25,462 nt of DNA from Verrucomicrobiota bacterium (GCA_014860005.1 JACZKP010000008.1:1-25462); one strand, 5' to 3'. Numbered from the stretch's first letter, positions 1-8,275 are shown. The notes: a model not told the origin generated them from the letters alone. A program made the numbers and translations.

Positions 1-1
1 T

Positions 2-571
2 CCCTGCGACATCTGCCCGGGCGATTTTGGCCGGCTTCCCGCCGAGCAAGATGCCCAGGTGTTGCGTACTGGAGAACCGCTCCTCGATCACCTCGAACAG
101 CAATGGTATCTGCCGCGGAAGCCCGTGTGGTGCCTGACCACGAAGCTGCCGCTCCGTGATGCGGCGGGAAAGGTCATCGGGCTGATCGGCATCTCGCGCG
201 ACGTGCGGGCGCCGGTGGATTTGCGGAGCATTCCGGTGGAATTGGCAACGGCGCTGGAGAGTTTTGAGAACAACCTGGCGCAGTCCGCCACGCTCGCAAT
301 TCTGGCGCGGCGGGCCCGACTCACGCCCGCCAAGTTTGCCCGGCTCATCCACCGTTTCTTCGATCTCACCCCCAGCCAGTTCATCACCCAGACCCGCCTG
401 GCCGCTGCCACGCGGCTCCTTCGCGAGACCGACCAGAACATCTCCGGAATTGCCCAAGCCTGCGGCTTCTACGACCACAGCGCCTTCAGCCGGGCCTTTC
501 GTTCGGCCATGGGAGTTACGCCCCGCGCTTACCGCGAGGCCACACGAGAATCGCCCCTGCCCGGGCGGTGA
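2..571 (+). CDS. PAS-AraC/XylS family transcriptional regulator (5' partial)
   Basis: Cytoplasmic DNA-binding regulator; the window begins inside it. The frame is open from base 2, so the true start lies upstream and the internal GTG at 59 is not credible as a start. The first ~55 residues are the C-terminal half of a PAS sensor domain: a TGEPLLDHLE segment, then TTKLPLRDAAGKVIGLIGISRDV, the usual last PAS strands. The last ~90 residues are the double helix-turn-helix of the AraC family, seen in the LARRARLTPAKFARLIHRFF and GIAQACGFYDHSAFSRAF motifs and the ending MGVTPRAYR. PAS-AraC proteins commonly sense a small ligand and activate nearby sugar-use genes. It is convergent with the minus-strand cluster, so it could regulate that cluster in trans, but the sequence does not prove this. 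The ligand is unknown. Confidence 0.9.
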   Translation, partial: PCDICPGDFGRLPAEQDAQVLRTGEPLLDHLEQQWYLPRKPVWCLTTKLPLRDAAGKVIGLIGISRDVRAPVDLRSIPVELATALESFENNLAQSATLAILARRARLTPAKFARLIHRFFDLTPSQFITQTRLAAATRLLRETDQNISGIAQACGFYDHSAFSRAFRSAMGVTPRAYREATRESPLPGR

Positions 572-581
572 ACCACGGCCC

Positions 582-596
582 GCGGCTCATTGCCGC
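582..596 (+). terminator. weak candidate terminator hairpin after the AraC-type gene
   Basis: A perfect 5-bp stem (GCGGC / GCCGC) with a 5-base loop lies about ten bases after the stop codon of the regulator and is followed only by TTCT. The stem is short and the T tract poor, so this is a tentative call. Confidence 0.2.
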
Positions 597-609
597 TTCT
601 GGCGAGCGG

Positions 610-840
610 TCAGGGGCAAGCCACCCACCTCCAGGCTGCGGGAGCGCTGAAGCACGCGATCCCGCGTTTCATTATTTGAAAAAGCAGAGCGCGGTCGGCA
701 CAGGGTCGAAGATCCAGTTGGGCGGACGCCGATGCCGGCACAAGGCCGGACAGCCAGAGGGCCAACATTCCTGCCTGACCTGCCCGCCCAAGTCGAAGCA
801 AGAGTCGAGATCCGGGTATAATCATAATGATTGGATTCAT
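610..840 (-). pseudogene. orphan signal-peptide-like ORF, possible gene remnant
   Basis: A 76-residue reading frame starting with ATG at 840. Residues 1-41 look like a secretion signal: basic n-region, a hydrophobic stretch around GMLALWLSGLV, and an ASASAQ ending that suits signal peptidase I. After this, only about 35 residues follow with no recognisable fold before the stop. It lies 180 bases downstream of the cluster on the same strand. It could be the 5' remnant of a deleted secreted-protein gene, or chance in GC-rich DNA. I cannot tell these apart by eye. Confidence 0.2.
817..832. promoter_or_regulatory. TATAAT element overlapping a 13-base palindrome
   Basis: A perfect -10-like hexamer (817-822) overlaps the palindrome AATCATAATGATT (820-832), and a further ATGATT copy lies just downstream at about 839-844. 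No good -35 box is seen at the usual spacing on either strand. It could be an operator or promoter remnant in the gap beside the AraC-type regulator. Function is not shown. Confidence 0.2.
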
Positions 841-1020
841 GATTCGTGTGGACAAGGTTGGCGGTGTGATTTGTGCCTTATTCCTCGGCGGAAGTGGGAC
901 CTTGCGTCGCGCGGGTTGGCGGGTGTTAAGAATCTGGGAACATGACCTGAGACGCCACCGGGAGGCCCGGCTCATTCCCCGGATTCGCCGCGCGCTGGCG
1001 AAGAACTTGCCTGGTTGAAA

Positions 1021-3426
1021 TCAATCCTTCGGCGTTGGCGCCGTCAACTTCAAGGTTGCCATCCGGTAATAGCCTGCAGCGTCGCGCAACCTCGCTTGCA
1101 GCGCGAATTCGACTGGCCGCGCTGGCGATGGCGCGGCGTCAAAAAGTCCGATGGCCACCTGGTATTCGCCTGGCGGGAGGGCGGCAGGCAGTGGCAGGTC
1201 GTAGGCGCAAACCACCGGCGTTCCCGGCAACCAGGACTTGCTGGCCTGACCCATGATGCGCACCCAGTTCGTGCCCGCGCCGGAAAGTTTCACGCGCAAC
1301 TCGTAGGGCTGATACGGCGGCGCGACTCCACGATTCTCCAGCGTCAGCGTGATTGGAATCGTGGTACCGGTCACCGCCTGCTCCGGCAGTGCCAGGCTGG
1401 TGGGAAACAGCCAGTAGCCGCAACGGTTGAGCATCTGGCGGGTGAACTCCGGATTGTCCGCCAGCCACTCGTGCGCGTAGCCGTGGTAGCCGATGTAAGT
1501 CGCGCGCAGCAATTCGAGCGCGCCGCGGAAGTAGTCCGGGCCAGTCCTTCCCTTGCCGTATTTTGCGATCTGCGAGTCCGGACGGCCCTCCCAGTTGCCG
1601 AGGCGTTTCACCGTGCCGTAGTGCTCCAGTTCAAAGATCGTCGGCGTGTGCGAATAGGCGTCCGCGAAAAACCCCGGGCTGCGAACGGTGAAACGGTCGC
1701 TCGTGCCGGCCAGATAGCCGTTCACGAGAATGCTGTCGTCGCGGTAGGTGATGCCATTCGTCAGCACGTACCGGTGCAGGGCCGCGCGTTCCGCCGCGTC
1801 GTTTACCGCAAAGACGAAATCATCCGACACCACCAACTGCGCGCGTTTGAAATGCTTGAGGTGCAGGTCCACATGTCGTTTGCGCGCGGCGAAGCCAACC
1901 TCCTTGCGACTGCCGGCCCAACTATGGCCCTCGCCCCAATCGCCGATGCTCCCGATGTCCACGTAGCGAATCCAGGGCTGCTGGTCATATCGCGCCGCGA
2001 ACGCCGCGAGGAAGCGTTCCAGCTTCGCGAGGAAGATCGGATCGTCAAACACCGGCTCCCACGGTCCTTCCGATCCGGTCGCCTGGCCCATCCGGTAATG
2101 CCCGCCTTGCGCGCCGGCTTCCATCACCCAGCGCGGGGTGGCGAACTGTTGTTCGACGCGGTCGGTGCTGGTTTCCTTGCAACTGATCCGAAAAGCGATG
2201 CCCAGGCCGTGGGCCGTCCACTTCTCAATGATCCGGTCAATCACCGCCCAATCAAACTGGCCCTCGCGCGGTTCGAGATAACCCCACGCGAGGCGCAGGT
2301 AAAGATGGTCCATGCCCGGGAACTCCCGCAGATCGGCGTCGCGCGCGATTTCATACTTGTTGATGTGGTTGTCGGGGTAATGGTGGTACCAGCCCTTGTG
2401 CGGGTTCGCCAAGGCTCGCTCCGCATCGTGAAACGGCGTCAAATCGTGCCGCTGCCCGGGTCTCGCGTCCGTCTGGCGGGCGACCTGATAAACCGCCGGA
2501 TTCTCCAGCACCCGGAAGAACTCCTCGCGGCTTGCCCTCAAGTCGGTGCCCGCCTTGGGAATCACCAGCACGTCGCCGCTTTCACCCTCGCGCGCCGGCT
2601 GGAATTCGACGGCTTTTCCGCGCCAGTTCGCCAAATAAACTACCGCCCGCGTCCAGCAGCGCGGCTCGAACAGCCAGACCAACGGGGCGCCATCGCCGAG
2701 TTGATTCACCTGGCCGAGGTTCGATTGGATGAGCCGGCGCATGTCGTCGCAAAACGGGTTCTTGGGCAACCCCTCGAAATCCTTCGCGGTGAAGACCGAA
2801 TTTTTGTCCCAGAAACTTCTTCCGCCCCAATCCACATAACGCGTCTTCTTGGCGACGATGTAAGCCGCCCAACCGTCCTTGCCGTTGTAACCGTAATGGC
2901 TGACGAGAATGTTGAACACGACCAGATTGGGCGCGATGTCCGGCGCCAGGAGCAGCGCGTTGGCGACCGTGGTCAAAGGTCCACCGGACACAATCAGCAA
3001 AGGCTTTTCCGGCGTGGCCCGGCGCGCTTCGGCAATGATCAACTGGCAGCCGGGCGAGTCATCGGGCACCGTATCCTCGATCTTGCCACTGACGGGTGGC
3101 CGAAGGACTTTGTCCGCGCCGGGCGTGATGTCAGGGATGTTTCGCAGGCCCGAGTCGTGCGCCAGTTTGAGCGCCTTGTGAGCGTCGTCCACGCATTTCT
3201 GCATGGGATAGAGATAGCCCTTGTCCCAATCCCACATGTCGCGCGAGACGATGTTGCCACGCAGGTTGATCTTGCCCAAGCTGGCTTGCGCCCACAGGTA
3301 GTTGTTGTCGAAGACATCGAACCACCAGTCGTTATCGTAAATCAACGGATTGTCCGGACCGACGCCCTGCAGTTGAACCGCGCCATTGGTCACGGAGTGT
3401 TCGGGGACAACCGCGCGAAGAGGCAA
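1021..3426 (-). CDS. nucleoside-hydrolase-like / DUF4832 fusion protein
   Basis: Two modules. Residues ~25-270 are nucleoside-hydrolase-like: the family strand SGGPLTTVANALLLAPDIAP (~147-166), a degenerate Asp cluster YDNDWWFDVFDN (~30-41) in place of DxDxxxDD, and a later LGDGAPLVW (~243-251) that may be the C-terminal Asp motif. Residues ~335-801 match DUF4832-type glycosidase-like proteins: opening NPHKGWYHHY, the GSIGDWGEGH strand (~492-501) with a candidate catalytic Glu, and a C-terminal beta-sandwich. The first start codon available is TTG at 3426. However, the same frame upstream, back to a stop near 3565, encodes a clear signal peptide (SVAWLALALALPTLPLRA) with no ATG, GTG or TTG. 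ATT at 3477 is the only plausible, rare, initiator; otherwise the start codon is mutated. Probably exported if expressed. The gene is last in the cluster, 117 bases downstream of the oxidoreductase gene if counted from 3477. Substrate unknown. Confidence 0.8.
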   Translation of the reverse strand: MPLRAVVPEHSVTNGAVQLQGVGPDNPLIYDNDWWFDVFDNNYLWAQASLGKINLRGNIVSRDMWDWDKGYLYPMQKCVDDAHKALKLAHDSGLRNIPDITPGADKVLRPPVSGKIEDTVPDDSPGCQLIIAEARRATPEKPLLIVSGGPLTTVANALLLAPDIAPNLVVFNILVSHYGYNGKDGWAAYIVAKKTRYVDWGGRSFWDKNSVFTAKDFEGLPKNPFCDDMRRLIQSNLGQVNQLGDGAPLVWLFEPRCWTRAVVYLANWRGKAVEFQPAREGESGDVLVIPKAGTDLRASREEFFRVLENPAVYQVARQTDARPGQRHDLTPFHDAERALANPHKGWYHHYPDNHINKYEIARDADLREFPGMDHLYLRLAWGYLEPREGQFDWAVIDRIIEKWTAHGLGIAFRISCKETSTDRVEQQFATPRWVMEAGAQGGHYRMGQATGSEGPWEPVFDDPIFLAKLERFLAAFAARYDQQPWIRYVDIGSIGDWGEGHSWAGSRKEVGFAARKRHVDLHLKHFKRAQLVVSDDFVFAVNDAAERAALHRYVLTNGITYRDDSILVNGYLAGTSDRFTVRSPGFFADAYSHTPTIFELEHYGTVKRLGNWEGRPDSQIAKYGKGRTGPDYFRGALELLRATYIGYHGYAHEWLADNPEFTRQMLNRCGYWLFPTSLALPEQAVTGTTIPITLTLENRGVAPPYQPYELRVKLSGAGTNWVRIMGQASKSWLPGTPVVCAYDLPLPAALPPGEYQVAIGLFDAAPSPARPVEFALQARLRDAAGYYRMATLKLTAPTPKD

Positions 3427-3593
3427 CGTCGGCAGGGCGAGGGCCAGGGCCAGCCAAGCAACAGAGCGATGGGAAATGGAGTTCGTAAAGAATGCGGGTT
3501 GATGGTTAAACGGTGATCCCAGTTCGGCGATACGCCCACCGCGCGGGCGTGCCGGCGTCCGGATTCAAGAAACCGTGTCGAGCCATTTGGCGA

Positions 3594-4934
3594 TTAGATC
3601 AACTCCTGCCCGTAACCGGGTGGCACGGTGACGATGGGGGCCGGGCCGAGTTGATAGCCTTTGCGGAACATCACCGGGGTCAGGTCGAGTTCAGACTGGT
3701 TGAGGGCGAACTCCCACGTCACGGAGCGGCCGACATAGGCGCTCATCCGGCCCATGATCGCGGTGAGCGTTGCCTCCGCGACCTGGCGTCCTTCGTTGAG
3801 CGGCTGCCCGGCGCGAATGCTGGCGATGAGATCCGCGTGTTCCTGTTCGTAGGGGTTGGGGTACTCGCCATTCCACCGCCAGGCGTTGGGACCCTCGATG
3901 CGTCCCGCCGAGGCTCGTCCCTTGGTCCCCACGAGGCCCTCACTGACATTGGGTTGGGTGTCATTAATCTGGCGGGCCATGCTGACGACGATGGCGCCGT
4001 TTGGGTAGCGGTAGCGGACGCCAAAATGGTCATAGATGTTTCCGTATTCCGGTTCGACGCGCCAATGCCGTCCGCCCACCGCCAGGGCCTCGACCGGGGG
4101 ACTGCCGATGGCCCAGTTGATGACATCGAGGTTATGAACGTGCTGCTCCACGATATGATCGCCGGACAGCCAGTTGTAGAAATACCAGTTCCGCAACACA
4201 TATTCCATGTCGGTCCACTCCGGCTGTCGCTCGTGGTAGAAGCCATAGGTGCGCACACACGGCCCATTCCAATAAGCCTCTCCGGCGAGAATCTCGCCGA
4301 TGGCGCCATCGTGAATCCGTCGCAGGGTCTCGAGGTAATTGCCCTGGTGCCGCCGTTGCGTGCCAGCGACGATTGCGAGCCGCTTCTGCTTCGCCACCTC
4401 GCTGGATGCGATGATCGAGCGAACGCCCACCGGATCCACGGCGACCGGCTTTTCCATGAACACGTGTTTACCAGCCTCGATGGCCGCCTTGAGTTGGGCC
4501 GGGCGGAAATGCGGTGGCCCGGCCAGGAGGATCAGGTCCACATCGGTTTTGAGCAACTCGCGGTAACCGTGGAACCCGGTGAAACAGGTGTCCGGCGTTA
4601 CCCGCACCCGGTCAGCATGCGTCCAGTCTTTGGAACAACTCCATTCGCGTCCGGCTTGGTTGTCCTTGAGCCGTTTGAGGCAGGCATCCACCTTATCCTT
4701 GAACACATCGGCCAGGGCTACAATGTCCACGCCGGGTGAGGAGAGCACACAGTTCATGGCGGCCCCGGTCCCGCGGGCGCCGCAGCCAATCACGCCCACG
4801 CGCAACCGGTCTGCGCCTGCCGCGAACACGCGGGACAGCGAGGAGGTAAGCGCGCCGGCAGCCGTGATGGCGGCCGAGGTCGTGATGAAGTTGCGTCGGT
4901 TGAGTGGTCTCTCGGATGGCGTTGTTGGATTCAT
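3594..4934 (-). CDS. Tat-exported Gfo/Idh/MocA family oxidoreductase
   Basis: NAD(P)-dependent sugar or polyol oxidoreductase family, 446 residues. The N-terminus carries a twin-arginine signal (LNRRNFITT, ~11-19, then a hydrophobic Ala-rich stretch to ~39), as is common for this family in PVC bacteria. The Rossmann nucleotide motif VGVIGCGARGTG (~46-57), the EKPVAVDP motif (~161-168) and the GDHIVEQHVHNLDVINW segment (~258-274) with conserved His residues are all present. An upstream in-frame start at 5027 would overlap the preceding gene and give a poor leader, so ATG 4934 is chosen. It lies 29 bases after the stop of the upstream gene, consistent with co-transcription. It probably oxidises or rearranges a sugar in the periplasm, perhaps with tightly bound NAD(P). 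The substrate cannot be read from sequence. Confidence 0.9.
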   Translation of the reverse strand: MNPTTPSERPLNRRNFITTSAAITAAGALTSSLSRVFAAGADRLRVGVIGCGARGTGAAMNCVLSSPGVDIVALADVFKDKVDACLKRLKDNQAGREWSCSKDWTHADRVRVTPDTCFTGFHGYRELLKTDVDLILLAGPPHFRPAQLKAAIEAGKHVFMEKPVAVDPVGVRSIIASSEVAKQKRLAIVAGTQRRHQGNYLETLRRIHDGAIGEILAGEAYWNGPCVRTYGFYHERQPEWTDMEYVLRNWYFYNWLSGDHIVEQHVHNLDVINWAIGSPPVEALAVGGRHWRVEPEYGNIYDHFGVRYRYPNGAIVVSMARQINDTQPNVSEGLVGTKGRASAGRIEGPNAWRWNGEYPNPYEQEHADLIASIRAGQPLNEGRQVAEATLTAIMGRMSAYVGRSVTWEFALNQSELDLTPVMFRKGYQLGPAPIVTVPPGYGQELI

Positions 4935-4963
4935 AACACGTGTGCGTTTGCGCAGGCGAAATT

Positions 4964-6160
4964 TTACCGAAGGCTTTCCTTGAACGCACATAAAAAAAGT
5001 TCCGGCTTTTTTGTGGGTGGCGTCCAATCAGTCTGGCCCGCGCCGGGCGCGAGAGCGCTGTCGGGGGCCTTCTGTGGAGGAACTCGATTTAGGGCCGGTG
5101 GGATCAGTTTCCAGCCCTCTGTCGTCACCTCCAACGCACTGTGGCCGCGGTATTGGTCATACACCTTCTCCATCTCTTCGATGCTGTCGAACCAACCAAC
5201 GATGTAGGCCGCGCCGAAGGATTCGCCCGCCTTCACCGGGCGCTCGCCGACCTCGTGGATGAAACACACGTAGCCGGTGCGTTGATGGCACCACGCCTCG
5301 GAAGTGTCGGCGGGGTTGAGCGTCATGCCCGCCAGCCACGGACCGTCCGCGCCGCTCTTCGGATCCCGCGTGCGATAGGCGCGGATCATCCGCTGCGGCA
5401 CGCCGTCGCGGTCGCGACGGTAGTTGAATTTCTCGTCGGGCGGGAAGTCGGTCAGAAACTCGCTCGCAGGGATTCGGCCGTGGTAGCTCAGATAGATCTC
5501 GCTGAAGTTGTCGCCCGCGCGATGCTTGAGGTGGCCCGGCATGTCCTGACGGAAGAAGAGCGCCGCGCCCGCGTTGCGGCTGAGAATGCGGTCGGAGGAA
5601 ATGAAATACCGTTTGCCGGCGGGAAAGACGAGCGTCTGCTTCCACTCCGAACCGGTCTGCTTGCCGGGTGCGGCCAGCGTGTAGTTCCAGCTTTGCTCGA
5701 TGGCGACGAAGTCCTTGCCCTCGATGACGCGAGGCTTGAGTTCCTTCGCTTGCGTGCAGATTTGCGGCCCCTCGATGCTGCGCTTGGGCGTTTTACCGTG
5801 GTAGGCGTTGTTGAAGTCATACGGCAGGTCGCCGGTTAACTGGCTGCGATACTCTGCATCGCTTCCCGGCTCCATGATCCAGTCCTGAATATCGAGTCCG
5901 AAGCCGAGGTCGCGTGTGCCGGTTTTCTTGTCGAGAAAACTATCCGCCTCGACACCGCTGACATAGCCCTTCTTCTTGATGGAAGCCTCCAGCACCGCCC
6001 CGCGCAGCGTGATGCGTTCCGCTGTTTCTTCGATGGCAAATGGTCGCGTTCCTGGCTCTTGAGCCGACACCGTCGCAACGCTGGGAAGGAGCAGCACGGC
6101 GACTCCACTCAGGGCAAAGAAGAAGCACGATTGTTTAAGAGTCGCTTTCAATGAGTACAT
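4964..6160 (-). CDS. secreted beta-rich protein of unknown function
   Basis: 398 residues from ATG 6160, which gives a clean signal peptide (hydrophobic FFFALSGVAVLLLPSV, cleavage near VSAQ, ~34). The longer start at 6199 only adds 13 residues before the same signal. The mature part reads as alternating short strands with many aromatic and charged residues and no low-complexity stretch: LGFGLDIQDWIMEPGSD, RYFISSDRILS, FFRQDMPGHLKHRAGDNFSEI. This is compatible with a large beta-sandwich such as the galactose-mutarotase-like folds, but I do not recognise a named family. It ends in a Pro-rich tail. It precedes the Gfo/Idh gene by 29 bases. A carbohydrate-related role is inferred from context only. 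Confidence 0.75.
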   Translation of the reverse strand: MYSLKATLKQSCFFFALSGVAVLLLPSVATVSAQEPGTRPFAIEETAERITLRGAVLEASIKKKGYVSGVEADSFLDKKTGTRDLGFGLDIQDWIMEPGSDAEYRSQLTGDLPYDFNNAYHGKTPKRSIEGPQICTQAKELKPRVIEGKDFVAIEQSWNYTLAAPGKQTGSEWKQTLVFPAGKRYFISSDRILSRNAGAALFFRQDMPGHLKHRAGDNFSEIYLSYHGRIPASEFLTDFPPDEKFNYRRDRDGVPQRMIRAYRTRDPKSGADGPWLAGMTLNPADTSEAWCHQRTGYVCFIHEVGERPVKAGESFGAAYIVGWFDSIEEMEKVYDQYRGHSALEVTTEGWKLIPPALNRVPPQKAPDSALAPGAGQTDWTPPTKKPELFLCAFKESLR

Positions 6161-6378
6161 GGATGGGTTGAGTTCGGATGGCGAGGCTGCGGAAGGCAAT
6201 TTGGCATGATGGGCTGAAGTATCATTCCCGACTGGCCGTTGGTTGACCTTCGTGTCTCGGCGGGTTTGCCAGTCGCCTCCGCTGCGAGCGTTGTCAGCGC
6301 GCCCGATGCCAGCGCGGCTCCGGCCAGCAACGTGGTCGTGGCAAACTCACGACGGTTCAGGAGTTGGGTTGAGGTCAT
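6148..6378 (-). pseudogene. orphan Tat signal ORF, probable decayed gene
   Basis: A 76-residue ORF from ATG 6378 (an in-frame ATG at 6441 adds a poorer leader). Residues ~5-33 are a textbook twin-arginine signal: LLNRREFATT followed by an Ala/Leu-rich hydrophobic core and a likely AA-E cleavage area. Only about 40 residues follow, with no recognisable domain and a Pro/His-rich tail. The stop at 6148 overlaps the start of the next gene (6160) by 13 bases. Tat substrates are normally folded proteins of hundreds of residues, so this looks like the head of a deleted gene, for example an oxidoreductase or sugar isomerase. Frames +1 and +2 from the break do not restore a recognised protein: one stops at once and the other runs into the next gene, which has its own Sec signal. 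A genuine tiny exported peptide remains possible. Confidence 0.5.
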
Positions 6379-6460
6379 CACAGGCTTGTTCTTTGTATCA
6401 CTGAATTTGACTGCTTGCGCCGCCCTCTTGAACTGGTTCATACGTTGTGCTTGGAAGTGG

Positions 6461-8275
6461 TCACTCGGTCGCTGACTTTGCTGAAAACCGCTGGATGACC
6501 GGAAAGTCGCCGACCAGTTCGACGGCGTATTCGATGGTCCGGCCAGGGCAGCGGATGCGAACCTGTTCGACGCCCTGATTGTGCGGGTTGCAGGCGATGA
6601 TCAGCAGTTCCTGACCATCGGCGGAGAGTTTGGTGCGGACCAACGGCTCCTTGCGCAGGTTCACATAGCTGGGGTAACGCTCGTCGCCGATGCGCCAGAC
6701 CTGGTGGCGCGAGGTCCACAGCTCCGGCATCTCCCAGCGGGTGTCGGCCTCGATGATGTCCTTGTTCCGGCTGGCCTGCCACATGCCAAGGACGTGGAAG
6801 TTGTAAAACCCGAAATACTTCAGGTAGTAATAGACCGGCGTTTCGACGCCGTTGAGCGTGTGCTTGGGCGGTTGCTCCCGCACGCGCCAGTCGGAGTAAT
6901 CCGCCAGTTCCTCGGAGTAGCGGGCACCGATTTCCCAGCATTGCAGGCCGTCCATCATGCAGTGGCCAAACAGCGATAACGCGTACGTGGCGGAGGCGGG
7001 CACCTGGTGTTTGAGGTCTTCGCGCCGTTCACGACCGCGAGCATCCGTGAAGCGATACTGCGAGAGCGGGTAACCGTCCACGAACTCCACCTGAATCCAA
7101 GTCGAAAGGATATTCGGCACGTCGGGCCGCGCGAGCTTGCCCTGTTCCCATTCCTGGACGAAGGCGTAAAGTTGTGAGGGCTTGGAGTTGTTGATCCAAT
7201 ACACCGAGGGGTTGCCGAGGTTGAGGCCGCAACGGGCGAACACGGGATGGAGGTCAGCGTCCGGGCGATTGTATTTCTCGCGCCACTGTTGGGCTCCTTT
7301 CAGATCCACCACCCCGGTCGGCCTGCCCTCCCAGAGGCTGTCAAAGATGCGGAAGGAATGTCGGACCACACCCACGCCCCAGCAACCGACGAGCGTGTCA
7401 GGACGGCGTTCGCGGACCTCCCGAATCAGGTCCCCGAAGGCATCATACTGCGAGTCGCGCCAGGCGTGGTAGTTCGGCGCCTCGAAGTTGCAAATGATGA
7501 TGGCGCTTTCGTCAGCCCGATGATGAAAGGGCTCGACCTTCCAGTTCTTCGGATCGGTCGGGTCGGCGGTGAAGTTGTCCCGCGCGCCGTCGTGGGGAAT
7601 CCATTCGTTGTCGCCGAACAGATGCGCGCGGCGGCTGCGCGTGCCCCGGTCGCCGCCGGGCGTCATGGCCGCGGGCGAGACGTGCGTGAATCCGAACTCG
7701 TACGTGGGGCATTGATCGCCACGATCCCGCTGTCGGGCCTTGGCCGCGCCCTGCCATAGGGCATATTTTCCGCGCGGCAGCTTCCAGCCGGAAGGAAACC
7801 AGTCGCCCTCGTCGAAGTCATAGGCGAGACGGTTGGTGGGCACCTGAAACCACTCCGGCAGGCCAATCCGTGGGCGGCCGCCGAGCAACAGGATTTCCTG
7901 GTAATTCTCCTTAACCTCCCACGGTTTCTCCGGGTTGAAGAACTCGACCGTCAGGTTGACCGGCAGGCCGGCAAACTGCGGGGGGAAGGTGAAGTTCTGG
8001 AGCGGCCCAGTCATGGGCGCACCCATGTTGAAGGTCCAGCGTTTGCCGCAGCCGGGCACCTGGTAAGCATCCCAAGCGGTGTCCGTGATTGTGAGGCCGT
8101 CGGCAGCTACCACACAGCGCATGGCCAGCTTGCCGGCGTGATTGGTGATGCCGTCGGTAAGTTGCGGCCAGAGTTTGACAGCGCCGGTCAAAGAGGCGGC
8201 GTTGGCTTTGAACGCGCCGAAAGTCGTTAGACAGAGCGCGCTCCAAAGCAAGGTGGTTGTAAGCGACCGGATCAT
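6461..8275 (-). CDS. secreted 604-residue protein, possible novel glycosidase
   Basis: Starts at ATG 8275 with a Sec signal peptide (LLWSALCLTTFGAF core, cleavage near KANAA, ~27). Residues ~30-135 look like a beta-sandwich. Residues ~140-510 are mixed helix/strand and aromatic-rich, and could be a TIM barrel; an IIICNFEAPNYHAW segment (~259-272) places an acidic residue at the end of a strand, as glycosidase catalytic acids are placed. The last ~90 residues (ELLIIACNPHNQGVEQVRIRCPG and after) look like the small C-terminal beta-domain common in clan GH-A enzymes. I do not recognise a Pfam or CAZy family. It sits between the PL11 fusion and the oxidoreductase genes on the same strand, so a role on the same polymer is plausible but inferred. 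Confidence 0.75.
   Translation of the reverse strand: MIRSLTTTLLWSALCLTTFGAFKANAASLTGAVKLWPQLTDGITNHAGKLAMRCVVAADGLTITDTAWDAYQVPGCGKRWTFNMGAPMTGPLQNFTFPPQFAGLPVNLTVEFFNPEKPWEVKENYQEILLLGGRPRIGLPEWFQVPTNRLAYDFDEGDWFPSGWKLPRGKYALWQGAAKARQRDRGDQCPTYEFGFTHVSPAAMTPGGDRGTRSRRAHLFGDNEWIPHDGARDNFTADPTDPKNWKVEPFHHRADESAIIICNFEAPNYHAWRDSQYDAFGDLIREVRERRPDTLVGCWGVGVVRHSFRIFDSLWEGRPTGVVDLKGAQQWREKYNRPDADLHPVFARCGLNLGNPSVYWINNSKPSQLYAFVQEWEQGKLARPDVPNILSTWIQVEFVDGYPLSQYRFTDARGRERREDLKHQVPASATYALSLFGHCMMDGLQCWEIGARYSEELADYSDWRVREQPPKHTLNGVETPVYYYLKYFGFYNFHVLGMWQASRNKDIIEADTRWEMPELWTSRHQVWRIGDERYPSYVNLRKEPLVRTKLSADGQELLIIACNPHNQGVEQVRIRCPGRTIEYAVELVGDFPVIQRFSAKSATE

Larger units (their letters stand above)
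572..1020. other. convergent intergenic region without a convincing gene
   Basis: Gap between the plus-strand regulator and the 3' end of the minus-strand cluster. It holds a weak hairpin just after the regulator, a TATAAT hexamer (817-822) next to a small palindrome (820-832), and a minus-strand ORF (610-840) whose beginning resembles a signal peptide. No tRNA, no mobile element and no strong terminator is seen. Confidence 0.6.

Noticed and set aside
958..970. CCGGG-AGG-CCCGG hairpin as terminator of the cluster
   Set aside because: Five base pairs with a three-base loop and no T tract on either strand.
827..1018. Plus-strand 63-codon ORF in the convergent gap
   Set aside because: No ribosome site, no recognised motif, and it ends just before the stop of the opposing gene. 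The TATAAT lies too close to its ATG to act as its promoter.
1015..3516. Long plus-strand open frame of 833 codons
   Set aside because: It is antisense to the NH-DUF4832 gene and its product is Arg/Val/Gln-rich without family motifs. In GC-rich DNA the frame antisense to a real gene often stays open.
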